NCBI RefSeq assembly: GCF_001625215.2
Contig: NC_030385.2
Span: 13,571,135-13,635,134, forward strand
DNA length: 64,000 nt
Direction of reading: 5' to 3'
DNA from: Daucus carota subsp. sativus
Lineage: Eukaryota > Streptophyta > Magnoliopsida > Apiales > Apiaceae
A program made the position numbers and the translations under genes. Below, piece after piece: positions 1 to 11,033 of this stretch. Below the pieces are notes generated by a model that was not told the origin of the DNA, did not search any database, and saw only the letters and a program-made list of their open reading frames with translations. Position 1 is the stretch's first letter; every line of letters begins with the position of its first letter.

Positions 1-298
1 TCAACACATTTGTAACTGGGGTTCAACATCGGGTGTTGAACACTAATTATCATTATGTTGAATATATCTATAAAGATGCTTAAACTATACCTCTGGGGTT
101 TGGGTAGGGTCTAGAATCATAAATATTAGTTATATAATACGTTTAACTTAGTTCTCACATTTAAAAAGTAGTTTATGTACTTTTCCAACACAATTCTAAT
201 CGATGTTCAACAAAATATGTTAAAAAATGTTGAACTCAAATTATATATGTGTTGAACGCATAAAGTTTGTAAGTTTGTAAGTTTGTACCAGAACCCAC

Positions 299-301
<3 letters not shown>
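1..301. mobile_element. Right end of a TA-flanked element with TGTTGAAC repeats
   Basis: The sequence before the (TA)n tract ends, read on the minus strand, as GGGGTGGGTTCTGGTACAAA. This resembles the tip of the large element that starts at 21666 (GGG, then TAGTACAAACT). The short motif TGTTGAAC or its complement recurs at least five times in these 300 bases (for example near 33, 55, 200, 230 and 252), as subterminal motifs do in DNA transposons. The other end lies outside the window, so size and content are unknown. No gene is visible. Calling it an element is an inference from the tip and the flanking tract. Confidence 0.4.

Positions 302-369
<68 letters not shown>
302..369. repeat. (TA)n microsatellite
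   Basis: About 34 uninterrupted TA units separate the end of one element from the start of the next. A Tyr-Ile repeat reading frame across it is an artefact of the repeat. Confidence 0.95.
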
Positions 370-371
<2 letters not shown>

Positions 372-1048
372 CTCATGATCAAATAGAAACCACTTTTAAA
401 ATAAAAACTAGAAACCAATACAAGTTAGTGATATTCGCAGTACAATTTAGTGATATTCTCTTTAGTATTTAGTGATATGTGTTGCAAGAATTAGTGAAAA
501 CTTGCAGAAACAGCCCAGAATCTCCATATATGTTTGAAAAACTGCTCAAATCTCCAGATCTGTTCACGTTTTCGATTCAAATGGTGGTGACGGTGGTGGA
601 GATGGTGGAGGTGAAGGTAGAGATGGAGGAAGGATGATTGTAGCGAAGGTGTGGGTGACTTGAAGTAGGGGGTTGGAGCGTTGCCGGAATAGTGGCGGCT
701 CCGCCGCGTTTTGAAGTTGAGCCGAGGTGGAGAAAGAAGTATGAACGGGGCTGAAGGAGGTTGAAGCAGCGACCAAGATGGGGTTGGTGAAGATGGAGGT
801 GGAAATTGTGTTGTTAGAGAAATAATGGAGGTGGAGATGGAGGAGGCGGGTGGCATAGAGGTGGTGGTGGTTATGGAAGAGGTGATGACGGAGGTGGTGG
901 CAATGGCGGATGTGGAGGTGGGGTTGGTGAAGATAGAGGTGGAGATGTGGTTGTTTAAGAATTTAGTGGTATCTGCTTTAGGATTTAGTGATATTTCAGC
1001 TTGGTTTTTAGTTTCTAGACTAAGCAGGTTTCTATTGGAGTAAAACTC
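370..1048. mobile_element. 679-bp TA-flanked non-autonomous element with terminal inverted repeats
   Basis: The element lies between (TA)n at 302-369 and a short (TA)5 at 1049-1058. Its two ends are imperfect inverted repeats of about 50 bp that share the blocks AATAGAAACC and an AAAAACTAGAAACC-like stretch. Just inside the ends is a cluster of TTAGTGAT motifs (about 424, 446, 470 on the left; 960-990 on the right). The same tip blocks and motif occur in the 4.8-kb element at 21666-26492, so the two look like relatives. The centre is rich in GGT/GGA triplets and reads in one frame as Gly-rich segments without a start codon. It also contains an internal duplication of roughly 140 bp (about 781 and 923). 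It may be a captured glycine-rich gene piece. Confidence 0.6.
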
Positions 1049-1487
1049 TATATATATACACTAAACTTAATATGTATCACATATCTCATGATAATCCTTT
1101 AATTGACCATTAAAAACTAATTAATAACCAAATGAAATTCATATACATAGACGAAATTCTAATTTTCTTCGTTCTGCGGTGTTGCGAATTTTATTTCGAT
1201 ACCACAGAGCTTTCAGAGATTTTCAAGCTTTCAGCTTCGTAGACAATCTCAAATGATAATTACATTGCCAAATTTCCACACTTTTGGCTATCACTGGCTC
1301 TTGTTGGAGGGGTTTTGCACACTCCTTTATTTGAAGATAATATTTTTTTGTAAAAATACGACAAAAAATATCGTGTAAGGTACCATTCATCAGCAAATAT
1401 CAAGCTCAAGTGAAACATGTGACTTTCACGCTAAAAGACACTAGCATCAACACTAATGATGATTTTCAAAACTTTTCAATTTCCAGG
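1049..1487. other. Intergenic AT-rich sequence, nothing recognised
   Basis: After a short TA run this stretch is unique AT-rich sequence up to the Copia LTR. I see no open frame, inverted repeat or known motif that I can support. Confidence 0.5.
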
Positions 1488-1509
1488 TGTTATGAATATG
1501 TCAATCTTG

Positions 1510-1517
1510 ATGACAAG
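1510..1517. repeat. Target-site duplication of the hAT element, left copy
   Basis: ATGACAAG here is repeated exactly at 6272-6279 on the other side of the element. Eight bases is the diagnostic length for hAT transposition. Confidence 0.95.
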
Positions 1518-1906
1518 TAGGGGTGAACACGGGTTGGGTCGGTCGGGTTAGGGAGAAAAAATGACCCAACCCAATTAGTTCGGTTTGTAAAAAATCAACC
1601 CATTAACTAAAAAAAATATACACAACCCAACCTTGCTAATTAAAATTTGGGTTGGGTTGGGTTGGTTCGGTTTGGGTTGGGTTTCAAAAGCAAAAATAAA
1701 AAAGGCAGCAAAATAAACTGTCATTGTCAATCTGCCCTGTTCTGGAACTTAATACATACCAAAATATTGTCCACCTACTGTTACTTAATATTACAATCAT
1801 CCATTTAAAAGATTAACTACTTAAATTTAACAGTCTTTCTCAAAACAAAAGAGAATTTGTCCAGAAGTGGTAAACAAGATAAAAGTGCAACACAAATCGT
1901 GATGAA

Positions 1907-2758
1907 TCACGCGTCAATAACATCGATAATCTTGCCCTTTAGTTTCTCCTTCGATGTCCGACTGTCCATCTTCTCATTCTCATCTACAAATAAAAGAAAA
2001 ACATACATAAGTAAAATGCAGAGGAGCACACATTAATCTAATTTTATATAATTATTTACCTCCACTTAAAAAATCAAAAGAATGAATGTCATCCACACAT
2101 TCATTTAGCTTTGTTCCACCATATTGCCCCTGTTCCTTCAACCAACTTTGAGTGCAAATAAGAACTTCCAACATTTTTGGACTTAAAGAACTTCGAAACG
2201 GGTCCAATATTCGCCCACTACAGTTAAACCTCTTTAAAGTAATACTCTTGGGACCGGAAAAAAATATTACTTTACCGAATTTATTATTTTATCGATATAA
2301 TAATATTTTATTACTTTATCGATAAAGTAATATTTTATATTTTTACCGATTTCTATATGTTTACAAATTATAATTCATTATTTTAAAAGTAAGAATCAGT
2401 CACATGCAATGTATTTAATTTAAAATTATTTTTATAATAACTAATCATATGTGAAAACTAAATTCATGCATGTACTGTAATATGTGCATTGTATAAGCAT
2501 TGTACATCATCTTGAAACTCAATCACCTAATATTTATTGTAATTCTAAAAGATAAATTCATGAACATAAAACTTAATATTAAATAACAATACTTTGAGGT
2601 TAACTATATATACAACATGTGTAAAACATACTTGGAGTCATTTATGCTTTACATAAAAGTCAAGGATGAGATTAATTTGACCTTGGTGGAAAGAAAAAAC
2701 AAAATATCGGTATTTTATTCATATATTTAAAAAGAACTGAATTTTGTAATTCATATAC

Positions 2759-2811
<53 letters not shown>

Positions 2812-5707
2812 TTCATGAATTATTACTTTACATATTACCTGGGCATTTAATGAATTTCTAAATTTTTATTATCTTATGCTTTTAGCGAAAATATTACTTT
2901 ACAACATTGACCCAAGTTGGGACCGACAAATTTTATTACTTAAGCAAGGTTATTACTTTATCGGATATTACTTAATCGAGGTTTAACTGTAGTACTAAAT
3001 GCACTCTCAGAAGCAACAGTGGATACCGGAATAGCGAGAACATTCTTAGCAATCAATGATAAAGTCATGTACCAAATATTGAGAGATTCTTCTTCCAAAT
3101 ATTTATCAATTTCATTTTTGCTCCAGACTGTCTCCATCTGCTGTCGTTGCATAAAATTATCCAATAATCTGCTCCTGCCAGCAACATTTTTTGGCGCGGG
3201 ATCTCCTGTTATAATTTAACTTATTAGTTTAAACAGCAACAAGTACCAAATTGTAACTAACATGCAGAAGCTTATGTTCAAATTAATATAATTTGCTAGT
3301 TACATCTGATGAGATTAAAAGAAAGGAGAGAAACTTGTATATCAATTGTTAAAGTAAAGTATAAGTCAGGAAATGAAATATAACTTCCACAAAAAACAAT
3401 TGTACAAAACAATGATAACATTACGGCCAAAATTAAAGACACTTATGCCTACTGCCTAGTGTGTTATGGCACTAGATAATCCTGTGAGAGTGTGAGCTAG
3501 TTTGGCCATACTTTCTCTTATTGTACATGTTTGCCGTACCAAACTCAATTCCTCAATTTCTATGAACAAGCATCAAAGTAATTAGTTCTAGTATTCTGGA
3601 GATTGAATAGTGTCCTAAAGAGTTTCCAGAGATACATAAAAGTTTAGTGCAAAGTTCACCAGGAAAATTAACTATAGGATAAATTAAAGATCACCAGTAA
3701 AAGTCCAAGATTTATTACTTTCTAATGTTAAACTGTGGCTATTTCATATCTTCATGATGTAATAGATTAAGATCTTCAGAGTAACTGTATTATTTTAACA
3801 ATTAAACAAAATTGCAGACATCATCTAAACAACTTTCCAGACCTACAGTAGCAAAATTAAAATCACATTTAGAAGTTAAGGCACTTGAATAAAATAACTA
3901 ACCTGATTATCAGCACCTTTTGATCCAACATTATAGCACGTGTATAAAGATTGCAAAACTGACTCCACTTTGACAATCAGCCTAGCAACTGTTGCAAAAT
4001 CATACACAGCTTCAAAGCAGTACTTCAAATATCTCATTTTGTATCGAGGGTCCAATACAACAGCCACAAACAATAATGGGTTAATGTTATCAGCATTGCC
4101 CCAATATTTATCATACTTCTCCTTCATACTAGCAGCCATGAGAGATAGTAATGGATCATTTGCATCAACAAAATCATTCAGTTGAGAGTGAATCTCACAA
4201 ATTTCGTGATAAAAATTATTTGATGTTACGTGCAAAGTTCCACTAAATTTCAGAGTAACATCATAAAATGTAGCTAGAAATTTGACAAAAACAGAAGCAG
4301 ATTCCCAATCAGTAGAAGTTGGCGGTCCAATTAGCTTCTTGCCATTTTATTTTTCTACGAAGAAACTCAGGAATTTGTCATCTTCCTCTTCATATCTTGT
4401 AAAAGCCTTCTCAAATTTCAAGGCCACGTCTAACATCATGTAGGTGGAGTTCCACCTTGTAGCAACATCTAAAACCAAACCCCCTTTGTAATTGATTCTT
4501 TCTTTTTCAGCACAAGCTTTGAATTTCAGCAACCTTGCTAGAGATGAATGGATATACCTCACAGAATTCCGGATGGCAGCTATTGAATCATGCAATTTAT
4601 GTAAACCATCATTCACGATTAGATTTACAATATGAGCACCACATCGGACATGGAGATGCTCACCACCGAGAACGGACCCTTTCCATGCATTGACCCTCCT
4701 CCTTATAAAACCAGCAGCCACATCATTAGCTGATGCATTATCCATCGTCACAGTGAAAACTTTTTCAATTCCCCATTCCAGCAAACACGACTCAATCAAT
4801 TTACCAATTGTCTCGCCTTTATGGTTTGCAATTTGACAAAAGCTTATAATCTTTTTCTTCAAATTCCATTCTGCATCAACATAATGTGCAGTGATACACA
4901 TATACGAAATCTGAGTCCGATCTGTCCAACAATCCGTTGTTAAGCAAATACTTTGACCAACATATGTTAGTTCTTCAACTAATTTTGCTCTCTCCCTCGA
5001 ATATAAATGATTTATGTCCCTAGCAAGTAGCAACAGTAATTCGACTAGGGAGAACGAACTTGGCTGCAATTCATTAATGAATTCCTTGAATCCAACACCT
5101 TCAACCACTCAAAAGGCCTGTTCATCTTGCACCACAAACTTCGCTAGCGCATTCCTACACCTTACTTTGTTAAATGTCACTGCTAGCAAATTTGTGCCTC
5201 CACCAGCTGCCTTTTGAAAGTTAAGCACCTTCTGCCTTTTATCATTTTCCCGGTGTGGATTCTTCTTACATTTCTGTAAATGACCCTATAAACTACTCGT
5301 GCCAACTCTTCTGCTATGACAAGCATAATCAGCACCACAGTAGTTGCACTTGCATCTAGGTTCACGGGAATCTCCACCTTTCAGTCTTTCACTTTGGTGT
5401 AATGATCCCACACATCAGAATTTCGAGTAGGCTTTCTCTTTGATGTGAGTACTTCATCATCAGTTTCTTTTTTAGGCGATTTAAGGTCACTGGCAGCAAC
5501 GTCATCTTGAATAACCACGGGTTCAGCACTTGGGGTTGGGACAGTTGGGTTTGGTACAATGTTTGAAGTGTTTAAAGTTGGGTTTGGTACAGTGTTTGGA
5601 GTTAGATTTGGTACGAACGTATCCGTAGCTCTGTTCCTGGAAATATAATCGAGAAGACAAGAAGACAAACTAATTATAATCACAATCAGAAGCTTGACAA
5701 AATACAT
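1907..5707 (-). pseudogene. hAT transposase (BED finger, RICESLEEPER-like), degenerate
   Basis: Order on the minus strand: an acidic/Pro-rich N-terminus (5707-5381); a BED-type zinc finger with the Cys/His pattern CKCNYCGADYAC then GHLQKC (about 5380-5270); the RNase H-like catalytic region containing TTDCWTDRTQISYMCITAHY (about 4950); a DUF4413-like segment with LDPRYKMRYLKY (about 4045); and the hAT dimerisation domain with VLAIPVSTVASESAFST (about 3010). Probable introns lie at 3206-3899 and about 1988-2060, and the frame ends at a TGA at 1907-1909. Breaks seen: a frameshift near 5380, a stop in the zinc finger near 5290, a TGA near 5110, a frameshift near 4347, and a MITE inside the dimerisation domain at 2221-2989. 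It cannot make a complete transposase. Confidence 0.9.
2221..2989. mobile_element. Pogo-like (Emigrant/Lemi1-type) MITE, 769 bp
   Basis: The terminal inverted repeats begin CAGTTAAACCTC at both ends, with a TA target duplication at 2219-2220 and 2990-2991. This matches the plant pogo/Tigger-related Emigrant and Lemi1 type. The subterminal parts repeat TATTACTTTATCG-like units, and a (TA)n run sits at about 2761-2807. No transposase is present. It interrupts the hAT transposase dimerisation domain. If one TA copy is ignored, the frame reads straight across from SESAFST into GRILDPFRSS, so the insertion itself is the only damage at that point. Confidence 0.85.
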
Positions 5708-6271
5708 ACAAAAGCTACAAATTCAGTCTAATTATAACCAAGAACACAATCTAATATATATATCAACAGCTAAACATACATACAAATTAATATGAACATG
5801 AAATTAACAACACATACATACAAAACTAAACGATTTTATCACTAGGCAATTAATCATATAGAATTAAATTAAAAGAAATTAGAAGAAAGAACGAAGAAGA
5901 TGCATACCAGCGAGGCAGCGAGAGAGGAGTTGAGTTTAGAGAGGCTGGGGAGTGGGGAGGCTGTGAAATGAAATGAAGCGTATGATAGAAATTAGGGTAA
6001 CGAGAAATTAGGGTTAATTTACTGGGCTTTTACTTTGTTATTGGGCCTGGGGCTGCTGACTAGTATGTTTTTTTAATTGGTTGTATGTAAACGGGTTGGG
6101 TTGGGTTGGTTCAGGGTTAAAATATGTTAAACTCTGACCCAACCCAACTTATTCGGATTTTTGAAAAGTAACCCGCTTAACTTTTGGTTTCGAACGGTTC
6201 GGTTTGATCGGCCTGAAAAAGGGTTGGTTTGGGTCGGGTTATGCGGTTTGGGTTGGTTTTGTTCAGCCCTA

Positions 6272-6279
6272 ATGACAAG
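6272..6279. repeat. Target-site duplication of the hAT element, right copy
   Basis: ATGACAAG, identical to 1510-1517. Confidence 0.95.
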
Positions 6280-7233
6280 TCAAAGTACTTAGTGTAATTA
6301 TACTTGTATTATATTGTAGAGCTGATCAATGGATGACAAACATTATGTAGTATCCATTGATCAGATAACTCATCAACGATGGTGAAATATTATAACAAAA
6401 CTAGTATTTTACAGTTTTAGCAGTTGATAGAGTTAGATTGATCAACTGATAATATTGCACAAGTAAAATGAAGATCAACGGCTAATCAGACTATCAATGA
6501 ATAAGGAATAAAGGACTCATCAACTGCTATACAATCCATCAACGACAAGTGAAGATTGTTTTGTCAACTGATATTTCAATAAATCATCAACGGTTACTTT
6601 TTGATTGATCGACTGCTATATTTGGAGCTTATCAGTTGACAGCTACAGCACAATGAAAGGACAATGGTCACAAGGATTAAACAGAAAAAAAAATACAAAC
6701 AATTTTGAAAGCTAAGCTATAAAAGGCCTAGTATGTTGAAGAATTCAGAGCTTACCATTTCTAGAATTGCAATAAGGAAATATTCAACAAAGCTATTCAG
6801 TCAAAAAAAGACAAATATTCCCTTAAAAATACAAGCAAAAAGGGAGTAGGGGTAGCAACTATCATTTTATAGAGTAGAAAATAGCCGAGATACTTGAATA
6901 TATATTCAAGCAATGTAATTCATTTTGTGAGAATCAAGAATAATAACTAAAGAGCAACCTGGAACACCGAGGTAGAAAATATATAAAGGTTAGTTCTTCG
7001 TATTTGTAAGCAGTCAAGTATTCATACTTGGAAGTTTCTTCAATATACAAAATTTTCAGGTGGTGAAAATAATCCCACTTGAAATTTTGTAAAGCCTTGC
7101 GTTTATATTATTTACATATTAAACAATTTTGTTGTTCTCAATTTGAAGATAACATCTGTAAGAAGAAAATTTGTAGATTGTATACAAGCCCGCTTCTACA
7201 ATCTACTTACATTATTTGTATTGTTAAATAACA

Positions 7234-7540
7234 ATTGGTATTAGAGCAGGCTTCTCACATATAAGAAAAAAAGATCTTAAACAATCAACAATTGATAAAA
7301 AGGACAAAGGTGTCAAAATTCCAGTGCTTGAAAAGGAACGTTACTTTTACTAGAAAGTAAAGATGATGATGCATCTCCCATCTCTTGATATAAGCTACAT
7401 CAATTGTATTGAGGAATGTCCACATGAACGTGTTAAGATCAACACTATTGTTAGATTAAAGTAAAAGTAATAGCAAAAGTACGAGAAACATCCAGACTCA
7501 ATTTTTCGTGGAAAAAAAGACTCATATTATATCATGATGT
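7234..7540 (+). pseudogene. Copia primer-binding site and gag remnant
   Basis: TGGTATTAGAGC at about 7238-7249 is one base off the initiator-Met primer-binding sequence TGGTATCAGAGC and follows the LTR directly. Downstream, around 7345-7440, the plus strand reads KVKMMMHLPSLDISYINCIE, the gag (UBN2-type) segment that opens many plant Copia polyproteins. Stops follow soon, and no protease, integrase or reverse transcriptase is visible. A deletion or truncation removed the rest. Confidence 0.7.
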
Positions 7541-7926
7541 ATATCCATACCATACCCATTTATTTAAATTTTATGTTCTTTTGTGTAGATATTTTATATC
7601 AGTAAAATAGAGGGTTAGGTTCAAAGCAAATCTAATATAATAATTAGAATTTAGGAACGTATTAAAAAGAATTGGTGATAAGGATTTAACAAATAAATAA
7701 ATATCTAATGAGAAATTGCTAGCTATATTAAAAGTGTTCCCAATTCTTTTTCTCAAATATAGCCGGAAATGTATATTATTGGTTTCACTTACACTAGTAA
7801 TAATAGACACCCTGTATGCGCATAAATCACCCAATTAAAATTAGCTATTTATCTGCTACATTATTTGAGAAAAGGAATTGGGAACAAAATTATGTATTAA
7901 CATTATTCCAACAATATACATAGACA
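7541..7926. other. AT-rich spacer with a 26-bp inverted repeat
   Basis: GTTCCCAATTCTTTTTCTCAAAT at 7734-7757 pairs with its near-complement at 7863-7888 across a loop of about 105 bases, so the region could form a hairpin. It may be a short MITE, but no clear target duplication is seen. The 87-residue frame on the minus strand here has no recognisable domain. Confidence 0.4.
7911..7926. repeat. 16-bp target-site duplication, left copy
   Basis: ACAATATACATAGACA is repeated exactly at 8974-8989. It flanks an A-tailed insertion, the signature of LINE-mediated retroposition. Confidence 0.9.
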
Positions 7927-8973
7927 AATCTCTAGACGTCAGCTTGTCACTTGTCAGCGTTGTCACTTGTCAGCGTTGTCTTATCCAACCACATAATCTC
8001 TAGACGTCAACTACCAAAAAGATTTTGAGGTGGTGAGTTTATACTGGTTGCTATAACTCCATTTTTCTTGGGTTCAAATATGGGATTTTATAGGCGTGGT
8101 TATATTAATGAAAAAGCGATCTCGCAGCGCCATCACCATAGAAAATCGGAAGTGTGCTGCTACGGGTTTCAAATCCGAACACAAACACATGATGCTGCTC
8201 CGACTTTCAAATCCTATGGGTTCCTCATGGCTTAACTGGTATGCCCTTCTATTATAATTATTTACAATATTCTTTCTTTTTTCTCATGATTTGAGTGGAA
8301 TTGCGAAAGGTGTTGACTTTAATCTTGTTTGTTTGTGTGTATTTGTTTGTTTAATCCCTGTGTTTTGTTTGGTTTTTGGTGTTTTTCGCGATTTTTCGTG
8401 TTACATGTGAGACGCTTCGTTGTTCGCTTCGCATACGACGAGGCAATTTGACCGATAGCATAGCGGTGGTGTCCGATGGTGGCGGTGACGCCGGTTTCAG
8501 GACGGGATCCGGTTTCAGAAAGGAAAGCGTGCTAATTGTGCCTTAATTCAGGGCGGTAATTGTGCCTCGTTAACTGTGCCTCTTTATTGTGGGCGTAATT
8601 TGTGCCTCAATTATTGAGGGCGTAAATTATTGAGGGCGTTAATTGTATCTTAATTAAGGATATTAATATTTTATTATTATGCCTTAATTAAGAGCTTAAT
8701 TGTCTCAATCATGAGTTATCATGATTGTGGGAATATTTTGATGTAATCTGTTAAATATATCGACTTATATTCTTTTTTTTTTCTCTTGTTTTATTTTCAG
8801 GATTCTTGGAAGAAGGCCGATTTTTCTTTTCGGACATTAAAATTTTATTGTCTAAATTTCCCCAGTCATCTTGCATGTCCGACGGTTAGATAATAAGCTT
8901 TCTTGAATGAAAGAATTATCACGGTGAATTGCCGATTATCGTTGAGATTTATTCTCATTTTCAAAAAAAAAAA
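7927..8973 (+). mobile_element. A-tailed non-autonomous retroposon, about 1.05 kb
   Basis: The insertion ends in a run of about 12 A at 8962-8973 and is bracketed by a 16-bp direct repeat, so it was copied in by target-primed reverse transcription. It has no open frame of note. The 5' part contains a 67-bp partial duplication (ATCTCTAGACGTCA at about 7928 and 7995) and a tandem TTGTCACTTGTCAGCG. A pol III A-box-like string TGGCTTAACTGG occurs near 8228. The middle repeats AATTGTGCCT-like units (8525-8660). It could be a SINE-like element, the 3' end of a LINE, or a retrocopied transcript; I do not recognise the family. Confidence 0.75.
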
Positions 8974-8989
8974 ACAATATACATAGACA

Positions 8990-10661
8990 CATTAAAACAT
9001 ATTACCATATATAAATACCACATTAACTTTTAATTGAATACATTATTTAATTAGTTAACTTGATTATAGCTAATGAAACATCACATAAATTACCTTCAAT
9101 AACAGTGCAATTCATTTTAATATACATCTAATTTATTATAAGCTATTATGACATATTATTTCTCCAGCTTCTGTAGCTAGCTCATATGATATTACAAAAT
9201 ACAAAATTTTACTTCAGTACATATGTATAATGACGAGTATGTGTGCCCGCATTGCGGGAGTTGTTTTTAAATGAGTTATAAATTAAATGTTTAATCCACT
9301 TTTTTGAATTATTATTTAGTCTTATGTATATTTATATTTTAATTACAAATGGTGTAATAATATTTTAATTACAAATAGTGAATTAAAGTTTAGTTTACCA
9401 TTATAGTTTGAGAAAGGAAATAGCGTTCATTTTTTAATATTGAATTGTATCGGTTACCGTGCTTTTCAGGCTCATTATTTATTTCTAGTAAGTGTATGTT
9501 TGACATATGTATAGAAGCTCCCTCCCCCAAGAACTCTTGTCTGTCATTCAGTTGCATATTCTTCCGCCATGGCTGTTTCTACCCTTATCCCTCGGTTGTT
9601 GAAGCTTGTTTATCGGGATGATTGTCTGTCTACTGAAATAATGAGCTATTCTTTGATGTTTAAAGTTAATTGCATGGCGTGTTATTTCTTCCCTAATTGA
9701 TATCAAACATATTTGCTATGATTCGTTTTGCAAAGGATTCCTAGTAAGTTTTCTCATACTTAAAGTCACTGCTTGAGTGAGACGTGGCTTATAACCATCT
9801 GTATGGTTATAAAAATAACGGTTGCTTATGACTCGACGAAGTCGACATTGTTTGGGATTTCTAATTTGGTTGATGATTAATTTGGTCTCATGGGTGGTAA
9901 AGTGCTTGTGTTTGAGCATGTTGAGAGATTTGTTTTTAAGGTTTATATCATTGGTCTTGACGGTTGTGAGATAGAATACCCTCCTATTGTGCATTCATCC
10001 CAGAGCAGTGGTCCTATAACAGGTAATAACTTTATATTGGATAATTGTTATTTTTGTTGATTTTAAATTTGGAAAGAATATAATGCGTGTATTTTATCAG
10101 TTTATAGCATGGCTAGAGATTTTTGAAGTTTTTTAGCTTTGCTCAGCACAACATTAATGAATTTATGAGTATATTGTTTTTGTTTTTAGTATTAGGTCAA
10201 TGTACATGTGATTTAGTATTTTGTTTTTTTAGTATTATGTCAATGTACATGGGATATATGAGATAAATTTTGTTTTTAGGATGTTCTCATTTAATTTGTT
10301 GTTGAGTTTGCTGCCAGGATATCGTCTTGTGTGAAGTATGTTTTGAACTGTTCCGCAGAGTCGGGGATATTGTGATGATTTTAGGAGAAAACTTGTTGGG
10401 TTTAGGTCAGCTTGTGAAGCGTTAGGTTTGTCTAACTTCACCTCATTGGATTGGTTGCTATTTACGTAGGTAATGGGGTACAATTTCAATTTAAATTTTT
10501 TTAACGCTCGGAGTATTGAGATTTTGTTGGACAATGCCGTTATCGTGTGGTATGATAAATGTTTGCTCTTTTATTAATTTCAATAGATTAATGACATTTT
10601 TTTGCTGATTGACCGTAGGCATTTAATGGATATTTGTTGTTATCTAAAATAATAATTGATA
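8990..10661. other. Intergenic sequence with unrecognised gene-like scraps
   Basis: The stretch is mostly AT-rich. From about 9568 the plus strand reads a short peptide starting MAVSTLIPRLLKLVYRDD, and near 9890-10020 and 10320-10470 there are further short open segments (for example ERFVFKVYIIGLDGCEIEYP and CDDFRRKLVGFRSACEALGL). They look like decayed exon pieces, but I cannot assign a family and no complete frame links them. Minus-strand frames at 9716-9994 and 10235-10534 overlap these and are probably shadows. Confidence 0.35.
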
Positions 10662-10889
10662 CTCCCTCTGTCCCATTTAATTCTATACGTTTCTTTTCAA
10701 CTGCTCGACACGCATTTCAATGCTCTTATTAAATATAGTTCCGTAACTTATTTTGGATATAACATCCGAACTTTAATTCACAAAAAGAAAATTTTAAAAA
10801 TATATTACACAACTACACTTTACAGGAGCATTAAAGTTCGTGCCGCGTCCCCGTCCCCTAATGTATACTATTCAAGGGGACGGAGGGAG
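10662..10889. mobile_element. Stowaway MITE, 228 bp
   Basis: The ends are CTCCCTCTGTCCC and GGGGACGGAGGGAG, the conserved Stowaway (Tc1/mariner) inverted repeat, with TA on both sides. It lies about 145 bp upstream of the start codon of the TFIIB-related gene, so it may form part of that gene's upstream region. Confidence 0.95.
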
Positions 10890-11033
10890 TAATTAATATA
10901 GATTTCAGAATATTTCTAGTGTACTCTAGTACTAGAAGGAAAAAAGAAAAAAAAAAACAAACAAACGGATTTACTCTTGTATAAACAATACCTGCTCCAA
11001 CTCACCTGGACTCTCTGGCCTCTACCAAGAAAA

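Larger units (their letters stand above)
1518..6271 (-). mobile_element. hAT transposon, 4754 bp, formerly autonomous
   Basis: The ends are TAGGGGTGAACA and, in reverse, TAGGGCTGAACA, typical hAT terminal inverted repeats, flanked by the perfect 8-bp duplication ATGACAAG. Both subterminal zones are dense in GGGTTGGGTTGG-type repeats (1530-1690 and 6090-6265), which are likely transposase-binding sites. A transposase gene of the BED finger / RICESLEEPER class runs on the minus strand inside but is broken. The insertion target is a Copia LTR. Confidence 0.95.
1488..7233 (+). mobile_element. Copia-type 5' LTR, split by a hAT transposon
   Basis: The LTR begins TGTTATGAATATGTC at 1488 and ends TTAAATAACA at 7233, giving matched TGTTAT/ATAACA tips. 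The hAT element at 1518-6271 splits it. Without the insertion the LTR is about 0.98 kb (1488-1517 plus 6280-7233). Its first bases match the start of the minus-strand Copia LTR at 16509-17226, and both LTRs contain short motifs like GATCAATTG. The LTR is followed at once by a Copia-style primer-binding site and a gag remnant. No matching 3' LTR is present downstream, so the element is truncated. Confidence 0.8.

Noticed and set aside
236-418. 60-residue Tyr-Ile-rich frame across the (TA)n tract
   Set aside because: It is the translation of a dinucleotide repeat, not a protein.
825-1043. Plus-strand 72-residue Val/Glu-rich frame and minus-strand Ser/Pro-rich frames in the 679-bp element
   Set aside because: They arise from GGT/GGA triplet runs. 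The Gly-rich frame that looks most protein-like has no start codon.
1488-7540. Complete Copia element
   Set aside because: Only the left LTR, primer site and a gag remnant are present; there is no second LTR.
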